Origin: an uncultured Geobacteraceae bacterium
Lineage (GTDB): Bacteria; Desulfobacterota; Desulfuromonadia; Geobacterales; Pseudopelobacteraceae
Direction of reading: 5' to 3'
Assembly (NCBI GenBank): GCA_903879825.1
Contig: CAIRND010000396.1
Coordinates: 1-33,260, forward strand
DNA length: 33,260 nucleotides
Program-made: the position numbers and the translations under genes
Notes under the pieces: generated by a model
Databases searched by the model: none
What the model was told of the DNA's origin: nothing
The model's input: only the letters and a program-made list of their open reading frames with translations
Shown: piece after piece, positions 1 to 8,525 of the stretch
How the letters are laid out: the number at the start of each line of letters is the position of its first letter
How positions within the stretch are numbered: position 1 is the first letter of the stretch

Positions 1-2
1 AT

Positions 3-359
3 ATTCATCAGCAGATTCTGGATGAACTCGAAAAAGGTGGTGCAGAGCCGCCGTTTCTGAGAGACCTCTGCGATTTACTGAAAATATCAGAAAAATTGGC
101 CCTTGAGCACTTGTCGCTGCTCGTTGTCGAAGGGTTGGTTATAAAGTTGAAGAGCGATATTTTCTACCGACCGGAACCACTGGCGAACCTGGAGGCGCTT
201 TTGACCGGGCACCTCAAGGAAAAAGGTGAAATAACTCTTGCTGAATATCGTGAATTATCAGGCCTGTCGCGAAAGTTTATGTTTCCGGTGCTGGAGCATT
301 TTGATTCACAGAAGGTGACAATTCGACTCGGTGACAAGCGGATACTGCGGAGAAAATAG
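3..359 (+). CDS. selB: Selenocysteine-specific elongation factor SelB, C-terminal end (partial)
   Basis: The reading frame is open from the left edge and stops at TAG 357-359, giving about 118 residues. The last part matches the C-terminal winged-helix repeats of SelB, which bind the SECIS hairpin in selenoprotein mRNAs. The recognisable signature is the sRKfxxpvLEhFDxxxVTiRxGDkRiLR pattern in the final 35 residues. The preceding segment, with FYRPEPLANLEALL and then KGEITLAEYRELSGL, is the usual sequence just before it. The GTPase domain and start lie outside the window. SelB acts in the cytoplasm, delivering Sec-tRNA to the ribosome at UGA codons, so the host probably makes selenoproteins. 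No selenoprotein or tRNA-Sec is visible here. The call rests on motif recognition only. Confidence 0.85.
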   Translation: MHQQILDELEKGGAEPPFLRDLCDLLKISEKLALEHLSLLVVEGLVIKLKSDIFYRPEPLANLEALLTGHLKEKGEITLAEYRELSGLSRKFMFPVLEHFDSQKVTIRLGDKRILRRK

Positions 360-755
360 GTTGCATTTCGCCAATAAGGGCTCACAAACCCTCACGCACC
401 ACTGTCCAGGCACGGTGTGCACTGAACCTACATCCGGCAGTTCATTGCCACAAAGAGGCACAAAAGTCACAAAAAACCGCTTATTACGTTGAGTAGACAC
501 TTAACCTGTTTGGCGATCTCGATGCATGTCATAACTCACTGATATTTTTTGTGCTTTTTGCGTTTTTTTGCGGCTAACAGTTTTTCTGGGCTGAATGATT
601 CGCCAATGTATCGCCATCAGCTTCGTTCTGAAACGTCTTAAATCTCAGCAATTCAGGCGTAAACCACCATCGTTCTATCCAGCAAAAATATGTTATTGTA
701 TCGCCGCTCACTTTGTGTAAAAGTGCCCATATTCAATCAGAACAATGAGGTCTCC
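360..755. other. Gene-free region between selB and the HTH-cupin gene
   Basis: About 400 bases contain no convincing gene; the short frames on either strand lack a ribosome-binding site and resemble nothing. Two oppositely oriented tracts are the only visible structure: cacaaagaggcacaaaag at about 450-467, and gtgctttttgcgttttttt at about 550-568. They look like decayed arms of the inverted repeat seen better preserved at 21603-21724. No clear selB terminator was found. The promoter of the downstream regulator should lie at the right end, but no convincing -35/-10 pair was identified. Confidence 0.4.
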
Positions 756-1361
756 ATGACAACAGATATTAAAGAGCAAATTAGAGAATTCCGAATCGGT
801 GAGAAAATCAGGGGGCTTCGTCAGCAAAAACGGCTGACACTTCAGGAATTATCTGAACTGACGACGCTTTCCAAGCCACTATTGTCTCAAATCGAAAATC
901 AGCAGGTCATACCCCCCATTGCCACACTGCTTAAGATAGCCAAAGGGCTTAAGGTTGATATCCATTTTTTCTTTGCGGATGCCGGTAATCGGCAGAAGTA
1001 TGTGCTGACGAGACGAGAGGATGTGCGCGAAGACGAAAAGGTTCACCGCCCGGCATTAAATGAGATGACCCGGCCGTATGCCTATCACTCGTTAGCGCAG
1101 GGCCTCCGGCACAAACATATGGAGCCGTTTCTGATTGAGTTTGAGAACAAGGAGTGGGATGACTCACTATTCTTCAAGCATGATGGCGACGAGGAATTCG
1201 TCTATATTATTGAGGGGGAACTTGATTTTCACTACACCGATGAAGTGCTGCGCATGCGAAGCGGAGACAGTATTTATTACGATTCAAGCCTGCTGCACGG
1301 GTGGGTTGCTGTCGGCACCGCCACTGCCCGGGCAGTGGCGGTAATGTACACTAAAGAATAA
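756..1361 (+). CDS. XRE-family HTH regulator with C-terminal cupin domain
   Basis: A 201-residue cytoplasmic transcription factor. Residues about 14-70 form a lambda-repressor/XRE helix-turn-helix: IGEKIRGLRQQKRLTLQEL, then LSKPLLSQIENQQVIPPIATLLKIAKGL. Residues about 115-200 form a cupin beta-barrel with a GDEEFVYIIEGELDFHY core and a GDSIYYDSSLLHGW second motif, consistent with binding a small ligand or metal. The architecture matches the HTH-cupin regulators that commonly control amino-acid, polyamine or acyl-CoA metabolism; the target here is unknown. An in-frame start exists at 690, but ATG 756 is preferred because TGAGG (746-750) lies five bases upstream and the HTH begins soon after. 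It converges with the response regulator ending at 1379, 17 bases away, with no terminator visible between them. Confidence 0.85.
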   Translation: MTTDIKEQIREFRIGEKIRGLRQQKRLTLQELSELTTLSKPLLSQIENQQVIPPIATLLKIAKGLKVDIHFFFADAGNRQKYVLTRREDVREDEKVHRPALNEMTRPYAYHSLAQGLRHKHMEPFLIEFENKEWDDSLFFKHDGDEEFVYIIEGELDFHYTDEVLRMRSGDSIYYDSSLLHGWVAVGTATARAVAVMYTKE

Positions 1362-1378
1362 CGCAAAATTTTATATCG

Positions 1379-2011
1379 TCAGTGTTTTATTCCGGCTATA
1401 TTTTCGTACTCTTTTTCAAAACAGTCCGGGCACATGCCATGGCTCAGCTGTGCATCGGTGTTCTCTGTAATGTATGCCTCCAACCTTTGCCAGGAATCCT
1501 TATCTGTGCGGATACTTTTGCAGTACATGCAGATAGGGATAATCCCCTCGAGCCGTTTGACACGGGCAAGTGCCGCTTCAAGCTCTTCTTTCTGGTGCGC
1601 GAGCAGATCCCGTTGTTCCCTCACCTGATCATTTCGTTCCTTCAATTCGATATGATTCCGCACCCGCAGCTTGAGCAGCTCAAAATTTACCGGCTTGGTA
1701 AGATAATCTATACCGCCGAGCTCAAGCCCCCGAATTTCTCCATCAAGGGTGTCGAATGCCGTCAGAAAGATAACAGGAATGTCTGCAAACGTCGCATCAG
1801 ACTTAATGATTTTGCAGACGTCAAAACCACTCAGATCCGGCATCATAACGTCCAGAAGAATAAGATCAGGCGTCTTTTTCTTTAGTATGCTGATTGCCTC
1901 ATGCCCACCCAGTGCAGTGAACATTTCATACTCATCTTCCAGAGCGGCGGTGAGCACCTGGATATTAAATAGTTCATCATCCACGGCAAGTATCTTGAAT
2001 CGTTTATCCAC
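1379..2011 (-). CDS. Response regulator with C-terminal Cys4 motif
   Basis: A 210-residue protein. Residues 5-120 are a receiver domain with acidic pocket D11/D12, phospho-acceptor D54 (LILLDVMMPD) and K107 in LTKP. A coiled coil (about 122-155) leads to a short tail with C161-x2-C164, the SIRTDKDSWQRLEAY segment, then SHG and C194-x2-C197. This tail recurs at the C-terminus of some PAS and receiver proteins. Its cysteines may bind metal or act as a redox switch (inference). There is no DNA-binding domain. The preferred start is GTG 2011, because GAGGAGGA (2017-2024) sits just upstream; the longer ATG start at 2053 would lie inside the kinase gene. Only one base separates the GTG from the kinase stop at 2013, so the two are translationally coupled and probably form a cognate pair. 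Confidence 0.85.
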   Translation of the reverse strand: MDKRFKILAVDDELFNIQVLTAALEDEYEMFTALGGHEAISILKKKTPDLILLDVMMPDLSGFDVCKIIKSDATFADIPVIFLTAFDTLDGEIRGLELGGIDYLTKPVNFELLKLRVRNHIELKERNDQVREQRDLLAHQKEELEAALARVKRLEGIIPICMYCKSIRTDKDSWQRLEAYITENTDAQLSHGMCPDCFEKEYENIAGIKH

Positions 2012-2012
2012 T

Positions 2013-5000
2013 TTATTCCTCCTCAGCGGCATGGTTCGTTTTCCCGACCACACCCGTTACCCGCTTCATCTCATAGATCAGTTCATTTACTTCAATCGGT
2101 TTCGAAACATAGCCATCAAAACCTTCCGCAAGAAAACGCTCCTTCTCGCCACGCAGCGAGTAGGCCGTCAATGCGATAACCGGCTGGTGGAAGGAGTTCA
2201 TCCGCTCCATCGTACGGATTCTTTGCAGAGTTTCTTCGCCATTCATATCCGCCATCTGGATATCCATCAAGACAAGATCAAAAGCCTCCTGCTTCAATAG
2301 CAGGAGGCATTCACTGCCACTTTCTGCAACCACAACTTCGTGCCCCAACTTATTAAGCAAGGATGACCCAAATGCAATGTTCACCGGATTATCTTCCACA
2401 AACAGTATCCGTAGTGGCGGGCCATCCCAACACAACGGTGATTGCCGTGGAGTAACCAGAGCAGCATCACTCTCCGTGCAGAGAGAAAACGGCAGCGTCA
2501 CCTTGAAACAGCTGCCCGCGTGTAGCGAACTTTCAACGGTAATAGCTCCGCCTAACAGCTCCACAAGACGACGGCTTATGGTCAAACCGAGGCCGGTCCC
2601 ACCGAATTTTCTGGTTATAGAGCCATCCTCCTGCACAAATGGCTTGAAAATATCGTCAAGGGCCGCAGCTGAGATGCCGACACCGGTGTCACGCACCGCA
2701 ATCTCTATAAGAACGGAGAAATCATACTGTGCAAGGAGCTGTACCGTAATGGAGACCCTTCCCCGCTCTGTAAATTTAACCGCATTTCCGAGCAGGTTGA
2801 GAATGATTTGTTTGACCCGGAGCGGGTCGCCCATCAGCACGGGCGGTACGTCATCAGACACATCCACGTCGAGAGCAAGCCCCTTTTCAAAGAGGGCTGA
2901 TTTCAGCATCAGGCCAATATCGTTAACGCAGTGCTGGATACTGAATTGGGTTAGTTCGAGTTTGATCTTACCGGCCTCGATCTTCGACAGGTCAAGAATG
3001 TCATTAATCAGTGACAGCAGGTTTCTGGCAGATACCTTAAGGACCTCCACGTATTCCTGCTGTTCCTTGGTCAGGTCGGTAAATTCAAGAAGTTGGGTCA
3101 TGCCGAACACACCGTTCATTGGCGTACGAATCTCGTGGCTCATGTTTGCCAGAAATTCACTTTTGGCGCGACTGGCAGATTCTGCGGCGTAGCGAGCCTG
3201 ACTCAGCTCAAATTCAAGATTCTTTTGTGCGGTAATGTCCGTAATGAAACCATACCAGAGTACGCTGCCATCCGGCATCGCCTCTGGACGAGCAAAACCA
3301 TAGCGCCAGCGAACGCCCTGACGAGGCAGAGACACACGATATTGAAGCTCCCACGGCAGTAATGTACGAGCAGACACCGCAATCGACTCCGCAATTTCGT
3401 CATAGTCATCCGGGTGCAGAACGGCAAAGACCGATGAGGCCTCCTCACGCACCTCATCCGGAGTTACTTCATACATTTCATTGATAGCCTGGCTGGCGTA
3501 GGGAAAACAGGAACGACCATCCGGAAATAGCTGAAAGTTGTAAATCATCCCCGGAATCTGCTGAGAAAAGGTCGTGAGAAGATCATGACTCTGCTGCAGC
3601 ATGGCTTTTTGTTCCCTTCGGAGCGTTTCATCTGTAAAAATCCAGATACTTCCAGCACCGGGATCAGTCAGGTCGATGCACTTTCCGGTAAATCTGCCAT
3701 AGAACAATGTGCCGTCGCGGCGCCGCATCTGCAGCTCTTTCGAAAAAGTTTCGCCCAACGCCAGGGCAGCATATGCTTCGCTGCCGAACTGTTCATATTC
3801 CTCATTCGAAGGGTAGAACATGCTGGTGCTCGCATCTGCCACCTCTGCAGCGCTGTAGCCGAATATCCGGCTAAAAGTTGCGTTCGCCCACTTTTGTCGG
3901 CGATTTTGGACAAAAGAGATACCGACTCCGGCATTTTCCAGTATTACCGCCTGCTCCTTGGTACGCTCCTCGACCTGTCGTTCAAGAAACTCATTCAGGT
4001 GTTGCTGTTTGGCATAAGATTGCCGCATCACTTCGCTCATCAGGTGGATACTTTCTGTTAATCCCTGCATTTCACTGGTTGAAGGCGGCGGCCATTCGAT
4101 GGTCTCTCCCGCTGAAATTTTTAGCGGCAGTTGACGCGTCATCCCTTCAAAGTCAGAAATAATAGCGGCAATTTTTTTAGAAAAACGCCGCGAAAAATAA
4201 ATCAGCAGCAGCAGTAATATTCCGACCCCTGCCAATGCCTGTGAAGTCTGCTGACCAATAGTCCTCAGTGTCGGCTTAAGAGAAGTATCCACCACGACTT
4301 TCCAGCCGGGGAGAGTCTCTACGGGAAGCTCCGTCCGGTAAAACGATGTCATCCAGCGTTTCGCACGGCTCATGCCCGGCTTCAATTCCGGCACCCAGTG
4401 ACTGACTCCGTCTTCGAGCGTCTTGAGCGTGCCGCTTGGGGGTAATGAAGACTCATCAAGCGGCTGTAGAGTGGGTGTTGTACTGACCACGACCCGTCCC
4501 GCATCATCTACGAGCGTCGCATTCATGTCGTCTGAATGAATCGAACTCTGCAGCAGTTTTTTGAGAGAATCAAGTTCCGCAACACCAAAGAGTGCTCCCT
4601 GATAGCGAGAACCTTCAATGATAGGAGCAGCTATTACAAGCCGCGCTCCCGGCGTACCGATTTTACCAACAATCAGCTCCGTCACCATGGTGTGCGGTGC
4701 AGCAGAGACTTTGGTGATGAATTGGCGGCCTGAGAGATCTATTCCAATGGTGGAGACGCCGTTTTCATCGACGGCAGGTGAAAAGGCCCGCGTGACTGCA
4801 TGGAGATCAACCATTGCCACGCGTTTCAATTCCGGCATGGTAGTCCGCGCAGTATCCAGTTTTTGTTGCAGGGAGAGAGGCGTTAACTTCGCGGCAGAGC
4901 TACTGGTCGCCGCAAGATAGCGGACGATTTCCTGACTGCGCTGGAACCAAAGGGCGACACCTTGCCGGGCAACACGTGCTGACAGCAATGCTTTCGCGCG

Positions 5001-5633
5001 GTGATCGGCAAGTTGTGTGTCAAGAGAGCGCCGGGTATCGATATAAAGAAAGAAAAAGGCGGGAACCACAACAAACAGCGAGACCGTCACAAAAACAAGC
5101 TGGCGCAGGCTCGGCAGTCGTTCCTGGTGGCGGTATTTATAGCAGTACGCGAGAGAGAGGGCGCTCGCCACCAGAGTGTTGGCTATGCCGTTAACCCCTT
5201 GTTTAAGGGCGATCATAAGGGATGATGAAAAAGAAAAACCCATGATTTGCTGATAAAACAGCAGAACCAGCAGAAGACCGCCACTGAGCCAGAAGGTGAG
5301 GTTTGCGATCACGGCATCCGCGTTCCGCTTCCGGCACAGCAGACCGGTACAGAGGGCTTCGGTGGTGAAGATTATTATCGCCCACGGCTGGTGCCAATGG
5401 TGCCACGTGCAGCTTGCCGCGATAAGCGCAGCCGTAACGCCGGTCACCAAGCCAAAACGCATGAGGGCAAACATGGTGAGAATCGAACCGAAAAGGAAAT
5501 CAATATTAAAGAACAGCTCCAGCTTAAACCAGTTGAGTGCAAAACCGGCCACCCCGAAGATGACACCGGTGAGCATGTCATTCCGGAATGAACGGTGCCG
5601 GTTTTCTGATTGTATGGCTGGTGCTGACGGCAT
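2013..5633 (-). CDS. Hybrid sensor histidine kinase: multi-TM, Cache-like, PAS-PAS, HisKA-HATPase-REC
   Basis: A 1206-residue membrane kinase. Residues about 20-165 hold five or six hydrophobic segments resembling an integral-membrane (MASE-type) sensor. Another membrane helix (177-197) precedes a periplasmic region of about 265 residues that looks like a double Cache domain, closed by a helix at 466-482. Next come a HAMP-like linker, coiled coil, PAS (about 563-670), a second PAS of the PAS_3 kind (about 690-803), HisKA with H833 in SHEIRTPMNG, an ATPase domain (N950; DTGVG 982-986; GGTGLGL 1011-1017) and a receiver with D1124. It lacks an HPt domain, unlike the three other hybrid kinases in this window. 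The start overlaps the MCP stop (TGATG), so translation is coupled. The partner is likely the Cys-tailed regulator immediately downstream. The signal is unknown. Confidence 0.9.
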   Translation of the reverse strand: MPSAPAIQSENRHRSFRNDMLTGVIFGVAGFALNWFKLELFFNIDFLFGSILTMFALMRFGLVTGVTAALIAASCTWHHWHQPWAIIIFTTEALCTGLLCRKRNADAVIANLTFWLSGGLLLVLLFYQQIMGFSFSSSLMIALKQGVNGIANTLVASALSLAYCYKYRHQERLPSLRQLVFVTVSLFVVVPAFFFLYIDTRRSLDTQLADHRAKALLSARVARQGVALWFQRSQEIVRYLAATSSSAAKLTPLSLQQKLDTARTTMPELKRVAMVDLHAVTRAFSPAVDENGVSTIGIDLSGRQFITKVSAAPHTMVTELIVGKIGTPGARLVIAAPIIEGSRYQGALFGVAELDSLKKLLQSSIHSDDMNATLVDDAGRVVVSTTPTLQPLDESSLPPSGTLKTLEDGVSHWVPELKPGMSRAKRWMTSFYRTELPVETLPGWKVVVDTSLKPTLRTIGQQTSQALAGVGILLLLLIYFSRRFSKKIAAIISDFEGMTRQLPLKISAGETIEWPPPSTSEMQGLTESIHLMSEVMRQSYAKQQHLNEFLERQVEERTKEQAVILENAGVGISFVQNRRQKWANATFSRIFGYSAAEVADASTSMFYPSNEEYEQFGSEAYAALALGETFSKELQMRRRDGTLFYGRFTGKCIDLTDPGAGSIWIFTDETLRREQKAMLQQSHDLLTTFSQQIPGMIYNFQLFPDGRSCFPYASQAINEMYEVTPDEVREEASSVFAVLHPDDYDEIAESIAVSARTLLPWELQYRVSLPRQGVRWRYGFARPEAMPDGSVLWYGFITDITAQKNLEFELSQARYAAESASRAKSEFLANMSHEIRTPMNGVFGMTQLLEFTDLTKEQQEYVEVLKVSARNLLSLINDILDLSKIEAGKIKLELTQFSIQHCVNDIGLMLKSALFEKGLALDVDVSDDVPPVLMGDPLRVKQIILNLLGNAVKFTERGRVSITVQLLAQYDFSVLIEIAVRDTGVGISAAALDDIFKPFVQEDGSITRKFGGTGLGLTISRRLVELLGGAITVESSLHAGSCFKVTLPFSLCTESDAALVTPRQSPLCWDGPPLRILFVEDNPVNIAFGSSLLNKLGHEVVVAESGSECLLLLKQEAFDLVLMDIQMADMNGEETLQRIRTMERMNSFHQPVIALTAYSLRGEKERFLAEGFDGYVSKPIEVNELIYEMKRVTGVVGKTNHAAEEE

Positions 5634-7270
5634 CAGACTTTGAATCTCGCAAGTACCCCGCGCAGATTTTCAGACTTTTCTGCCAGAGTTGAAGCAACAG
5701 CGCCAACTTCTCCGGCCACTGCGTTGTTCTGTTCGGTCAGAATAATAATCTGCTGCATCAATTCGATCAGCTGTTTAGTGCGGGTAGCAATATACGTGCT
5801 TTTACTTACCAGGTCGGATGAGATATCTACCGCTCCGCGCAGCCTCTCGTCGGTCTCACTGACGTTTGTGATCAGACGCCGGGTCTCCTCGGCAATGTCA
5901 CGCATCCGCGCAGCACTTTTCTCGTTAGCCCCGCACACTCGTTCCACACCGGTAACTACCGCCCGTACCCCGCTGTTTATCTGGGCAAGTGAGTTCTGCG
6001 TTTTAGCAGCGAGTGCCCGCACTTCGTCGGCTACCACGGCAAATCCCCGTCCCGCCTCTCCTGCCCGGGCAGCCTCTATCGAAGCATTCAGCGCCAACAG
6101 GTTGGTCTGATCGGCAATATCTGCAATAATTTCGAGAACTTTGCTGATATCAGTCGCCTTGACTGCCAATTCCTGAGTTTCGGTGGCCATTGCCGCCTGG
6201 CTGACCGATTCATTAATAATTATGTTGCCGGCCCGGCTCAACTCCTCCACAAAGCGCGACAGTGTGGTGCGTGTCGCTTCAATAGTCTCCGTTGTTGAAA
6301 CGGCCATATCCTCGGTTATATCCAGATTTCCCGCCACATCCCGGGTCAGCAGATCACTTTCTTCGATCATGATTGTCTGCCGGCGAAGAATACCGGACAG
6401 GTTGGCTACGATATGGGAAAGCTCCTGACTGGCGACAGCTGTTTCGTTTGAGCTATCGGCAGATTGAGCCACGCTATGCTGCACCTTGGCGATAAACTGG
6501 TCTATCAAACCGGCGGCCGCTCCAATCTCGTCCTTGTGAGTAAGGCCGAGACGTTTTGTCAGGTCACCCTCTCCATGGGCAAGATCATCCGCCATGGCAT
6601 ACATATGGCTGACCGGAACCGTCACCTGACGACTAATGAGGATAGATATCGTCATGATAAACAGGACAAACGCCAGATCTCCCCCCAGCAAAATCATTTT
6701 AATAAAAAACATCTCTTTGTAGAGATCATCTACATAGATGCCGCTGCCGACAACCCAGCCCCACGGCTCATAGAGCTTGACATACGACACCTTGGTCACC
6801 GGCTTACTCTCTCCCGCCTTGGGCCAGAGGTAATTAACAAATCCTCCTCCCTTTTCTTTGCAGACCTTGACAAACTCCATAAAGACAGGCTTTCCGGTCG
6901 GATCTTTAATTTCAGTCAAATCCTTGCCGACCAGTTCCGGTTTATATGGGTGCATAATCATGCGCGGCTGAAGATCGTTAATCCAGAGATACTCCTTTTC
7001 TTCGTAGCGAAGGGTGCCAAGCCGTTGTGCCGCCAGTTTTTTAGCATCTTCAAGCGAAAGAGAACCGGATTTCACCTGCCCATCTATTTCAGCCAGCAGC
7101 CCCCACGTCATCTCGACAACGTGCCGGGTTGCCGTCTGTTTTTCCTTAAGGAGGTTCTTCTCAAAAAGCGGCAGCAGATAGGCAATAACCCACACCGTCA
7201 TAAAAACAGCCATCATCGCCGGGGCAACAAGAATTTTGTTCCGGATTTTCCAATCACTTAAAAAGTTCAT
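5633..7270 (-). CDS. Methyl-accepting chemotaxis protein with single Cache sensor
   Basis: A 545-residue inner-membrane receptor. TM1 is at about 12-33. The periplasmic region about 45-185 looks like a single Cache (sCache_2) domain, with YLWINDLQPRMIMHPYKPEL and a WGWVVGSGIYVDD ending; such domains often bind small carboxylates. TM2 is at about 190-213, then HAMP (to about 265) and a coiled-coil signalling domain. The CheA/CheW-contacting tip lies at about 378-424 (IADIADQTNLLALNASIEAA, followed by GRGFAVVADEVRALA). No CheR/CheB-docking pentapeptide is visible at the C-terminus. AAGGGAAAAA precedes the ATG. The cytoplasmic half is strikingly like that of the MCP at 8526-10958, with an unrelated sensor. 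Its stop overlaps the start of the hybrid kinase, linking it to two-component signalling. Confidence 0.92.
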   Translation of the reverse strand: MNFLSDWKIRNKILVAPAMMAVFMTVWVIAYLLPLFEKNLLKEKQTATRHVVEMTWGLLAEIDGQVKSGSLSLEDAKKLAAQRLGTLRYEEKEYLWINDLQPRMIMHPYKPELVGKDLTEIKDPTGKPVFMEFVKVCKEKGGGFVNYLWPKAGESKPVTKVSYVKLYEPWGWVVGSGIYVDDLYKEMFFIKMILLGGDLAFVLFIMTISILISRQVTVPVSHMYAMADDLAHGEGDLTKRLGLTHKDEIGAAAGLIDQFIAKVQHSVAQSADSSNETAVASQELSHIVANLSGILRRQTIMIEESDLLTRDVAGNLDITEDMAVSTTETIEATRTTLSRFVEELSRAGNIIINESVSQAAMATETQELAVKATDISKVLEIIADIADQTNLLALNASIEAARAGEAGRGFAVVADEVRALAAKTQNSLAQINSGVRAVVTGVERVCGANEKSAARMRDIAEETRRLITNVSETDERLRGAVDISSDLVSKSTYIATRTKQLIELMQQIIILTEQNNAVAGEVGAVASTLAEKSENLRGVLARFKV

Positions 7271-7302
7271 TTTTTCCCTTACCTTGGAGTTAAATCGGCA
7301 TC

Positions 7303-7602
7303 TTATTTTTCGATCAGGCGTACATTAAAAGGCTGTATAAGGCTGAGCTCTTCCAGTAGCTCATAGAGGCGCCGGTCACCGACAACAAGAGACACCGGTA
7401 GTTTGTCAAGATTGACCAGCTTCATCAGGTGGCCGATTACGGTCGATGTCATTGAAAAAGAGTCCTGAATTCTCAGGAGCAGGTTCTTGGCACCCTTCTG
7501 CTGAAGCGCATTGATGGCCTGTTTGATCTCGACACTGTCTTCAATTGACTTGATGTTACCGCTGATGATCAGTTCGTTACTGCCATTATGTTTAATTTCC
7601 AT
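7303..7602 (-). CDS. STAS-domain protein (anti-sigma-factor antagonist-like)
   Basis: A 99-residue soluble protein that fits a single STAS fold: beta strands at the N-terminus (NELIISGNIKS), a central LLLRIQDSFSMTSTVIGHLM segment, and a C-terminal strand (PFNVRLIEK). In SpoIIAA/RsbV proteins the central loop reads DSSG and its serine is phosphorylated by the cognate anti-sigma kinase. Here the loop reads MTSTVIG, so serine or threonine is available but the DSSG signature is changed. AAGGAG with a seven-base spacer precedes ATG 7602. It lies 23 bases after the haem-c protein and 32 before the MCP. The receiver-SpoIIE-ATPase and receiver-ATPase proteins upstream in the array are the obvious phosphatase and kinase partners (inference). 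Confidence 0.75.
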   Translation of the reverse strand: MEIKHNGSNELIISGNIKSIEDSVEIKQAINALQQKGAKNLLLRIQDSFSMTSTVIGHLMKLVNLDKLPVSLVVGDRRLYELLEELSLIQPFNVRLIEK

Positions 7603-7625
7603 AAGGTATCTCCTTTTATGTATGT

Positions 7626-8351
7626 TTATTTTACCGGTACGATAATGCTGATTGCGCCCCGAAGGTCTCCTTCTTTATAACCTTCCTTCTTGTGGCCGGA
7701 TATATCCATAGCTCCGATCGGATCGCCATGGCAGTTGAGGCAGGATTTAGCAATGTATACCGGCACCAGATAGCGGAGAACTTTTTTACCGTTAACAGTG
7801 GTTTCTTCGGTGTGAGTTTGATCTTTTGTTCCGGTGGTGAATTTTTTCAGGAGGGCTGTTTCATAATCATCTGGCTTGTTGTAGGTCGCCCGAAAGTGGA
7901 GGCTCGTCTGCTTGATCTGGATGTCCGACCGCTTTTGCAGCACTGCACCGACCCGTGCACCAAACGCTGCGGGGTTGAACCCTTTAAAATCTTTGCCAGG
8001 CACATTTATCTGGGCCTGGGCGTCAGTAATAACCTGCTTTGCCGATTGGTGGATATCAGACAGTGCTTTACCGAAATCGTCAGCAGCCATCTTGGTTATG
8101 TCGGTGGAAGTACGGTTCAAAAACTCCTTGCGGACCTGCTGTTCATACACGGCAGCGGTAAAACCCTTGTCACCCTGCGACGCGTCATTAATAAGCTTCT
8201 GATTCTGGGCAATAACCGCCCGTGCGGAAATCAGATATTCAACCATTGCCGTTGCAATTGATTCTTCCTTTTCACCGGCAGACAGGCACTGAACACCAAA
8301 AATGGTTACTACGGCACTGACCAACGCAATTGTTTTGAATCGAACAGACAT
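7626..8351 (-). CDS. Tll0287-like (DUF3365) periplasmic haem-c sensor protein
   Basis: A 241-residue exported protein with an N-terminal signal segment (residues 1-25: hydrophobic, ending LSAGE) and no other membrane helix. The body fits the Tll0287/DUF3365 family, including SLHFRATYNKPDDYETALL (about 150-168) and the C-terminal LVPVYIAKSCLNCHGDP. The CLNCH motif (204-208) predicts one covalently attached haem c. The family is often found as the ectodomain of kinases and MCPs; here it stands alone in the periplasm. A start exists at 8393, but ATG 8351 is preferred because AAGGAGAA lies just upstream and the signal peptide starts cleanly. It is followed closely by the STAS protein and the Cache MCP, so it may be a soluble redox or gas sensor feeding that receptor (inference). 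Confidence 0.8.
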   Translation of the reverse strand: MSVRFKTIALVSAVVTIFGVQCLSAGEKEESIATAMVEYLISARAVIAQNQKLINDASQGDKGFTAAVYEQQVRKEFLNRTSTDITKMAADDFGKALSDIHQSAKQVITDAQAQINVPGKDFKGFNPAAFGARVGAVLQKRSDIQIKQTSLHFRATYNKPDDYETALLKKFTTGTKDQTHTEETTVNGKKVLRYLVPVYIAKSCLNCHGDPIGAMDISGHKKEGYKEGDLRGAISIIVPVK

Positions 8352-8378
8352 GGGTAATTCTCCTTTTTTGTGGGGTAT

Positions 8379-8493
8379 AACATCTAAAATCAACCCCCCT
8401 CAGTCCCTTTATGCCCCAGAGGGTACCCTTATCAGGGGGGAAGCCTTTAAGCCTCCCTTGATAAGGGGAGGTTTGGAGGGGTTTGGTGCGAAA
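8379..8493 (+). repeat. REP-like intergenic element, copy A
   Basis: A C/G-rich element between two minus-strand genes. It begins aacatctaaaa, continues with cccccctcagtccc, and contains a strong imperfect hairpin whose arms are cttatcagggggg and cctcccttgataag (about 8429-8465), then ggaggggtttg(g)tgcgaa. The same sequence, in the opposite orientation and missing about 20 bases near the left end, is present at 32614-32710. The hairpin could also act as a transcription or mRNA-processing barrier between the MCP at 8526 and the haem-c gene. No ORF or transposase accompanies it. Confidence 0.75.
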
Positions 8494-8525
8494 GTTCAAT
8501 TGTTCCAGGGGTATATTGTGCATCG

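Noticed and set aside
306..500. 64-residue minus-strand frame after selB
   Set aside because: It overlaps the selB end and a decayed repeat, and shows no ribosome-binding site or family resemblance.
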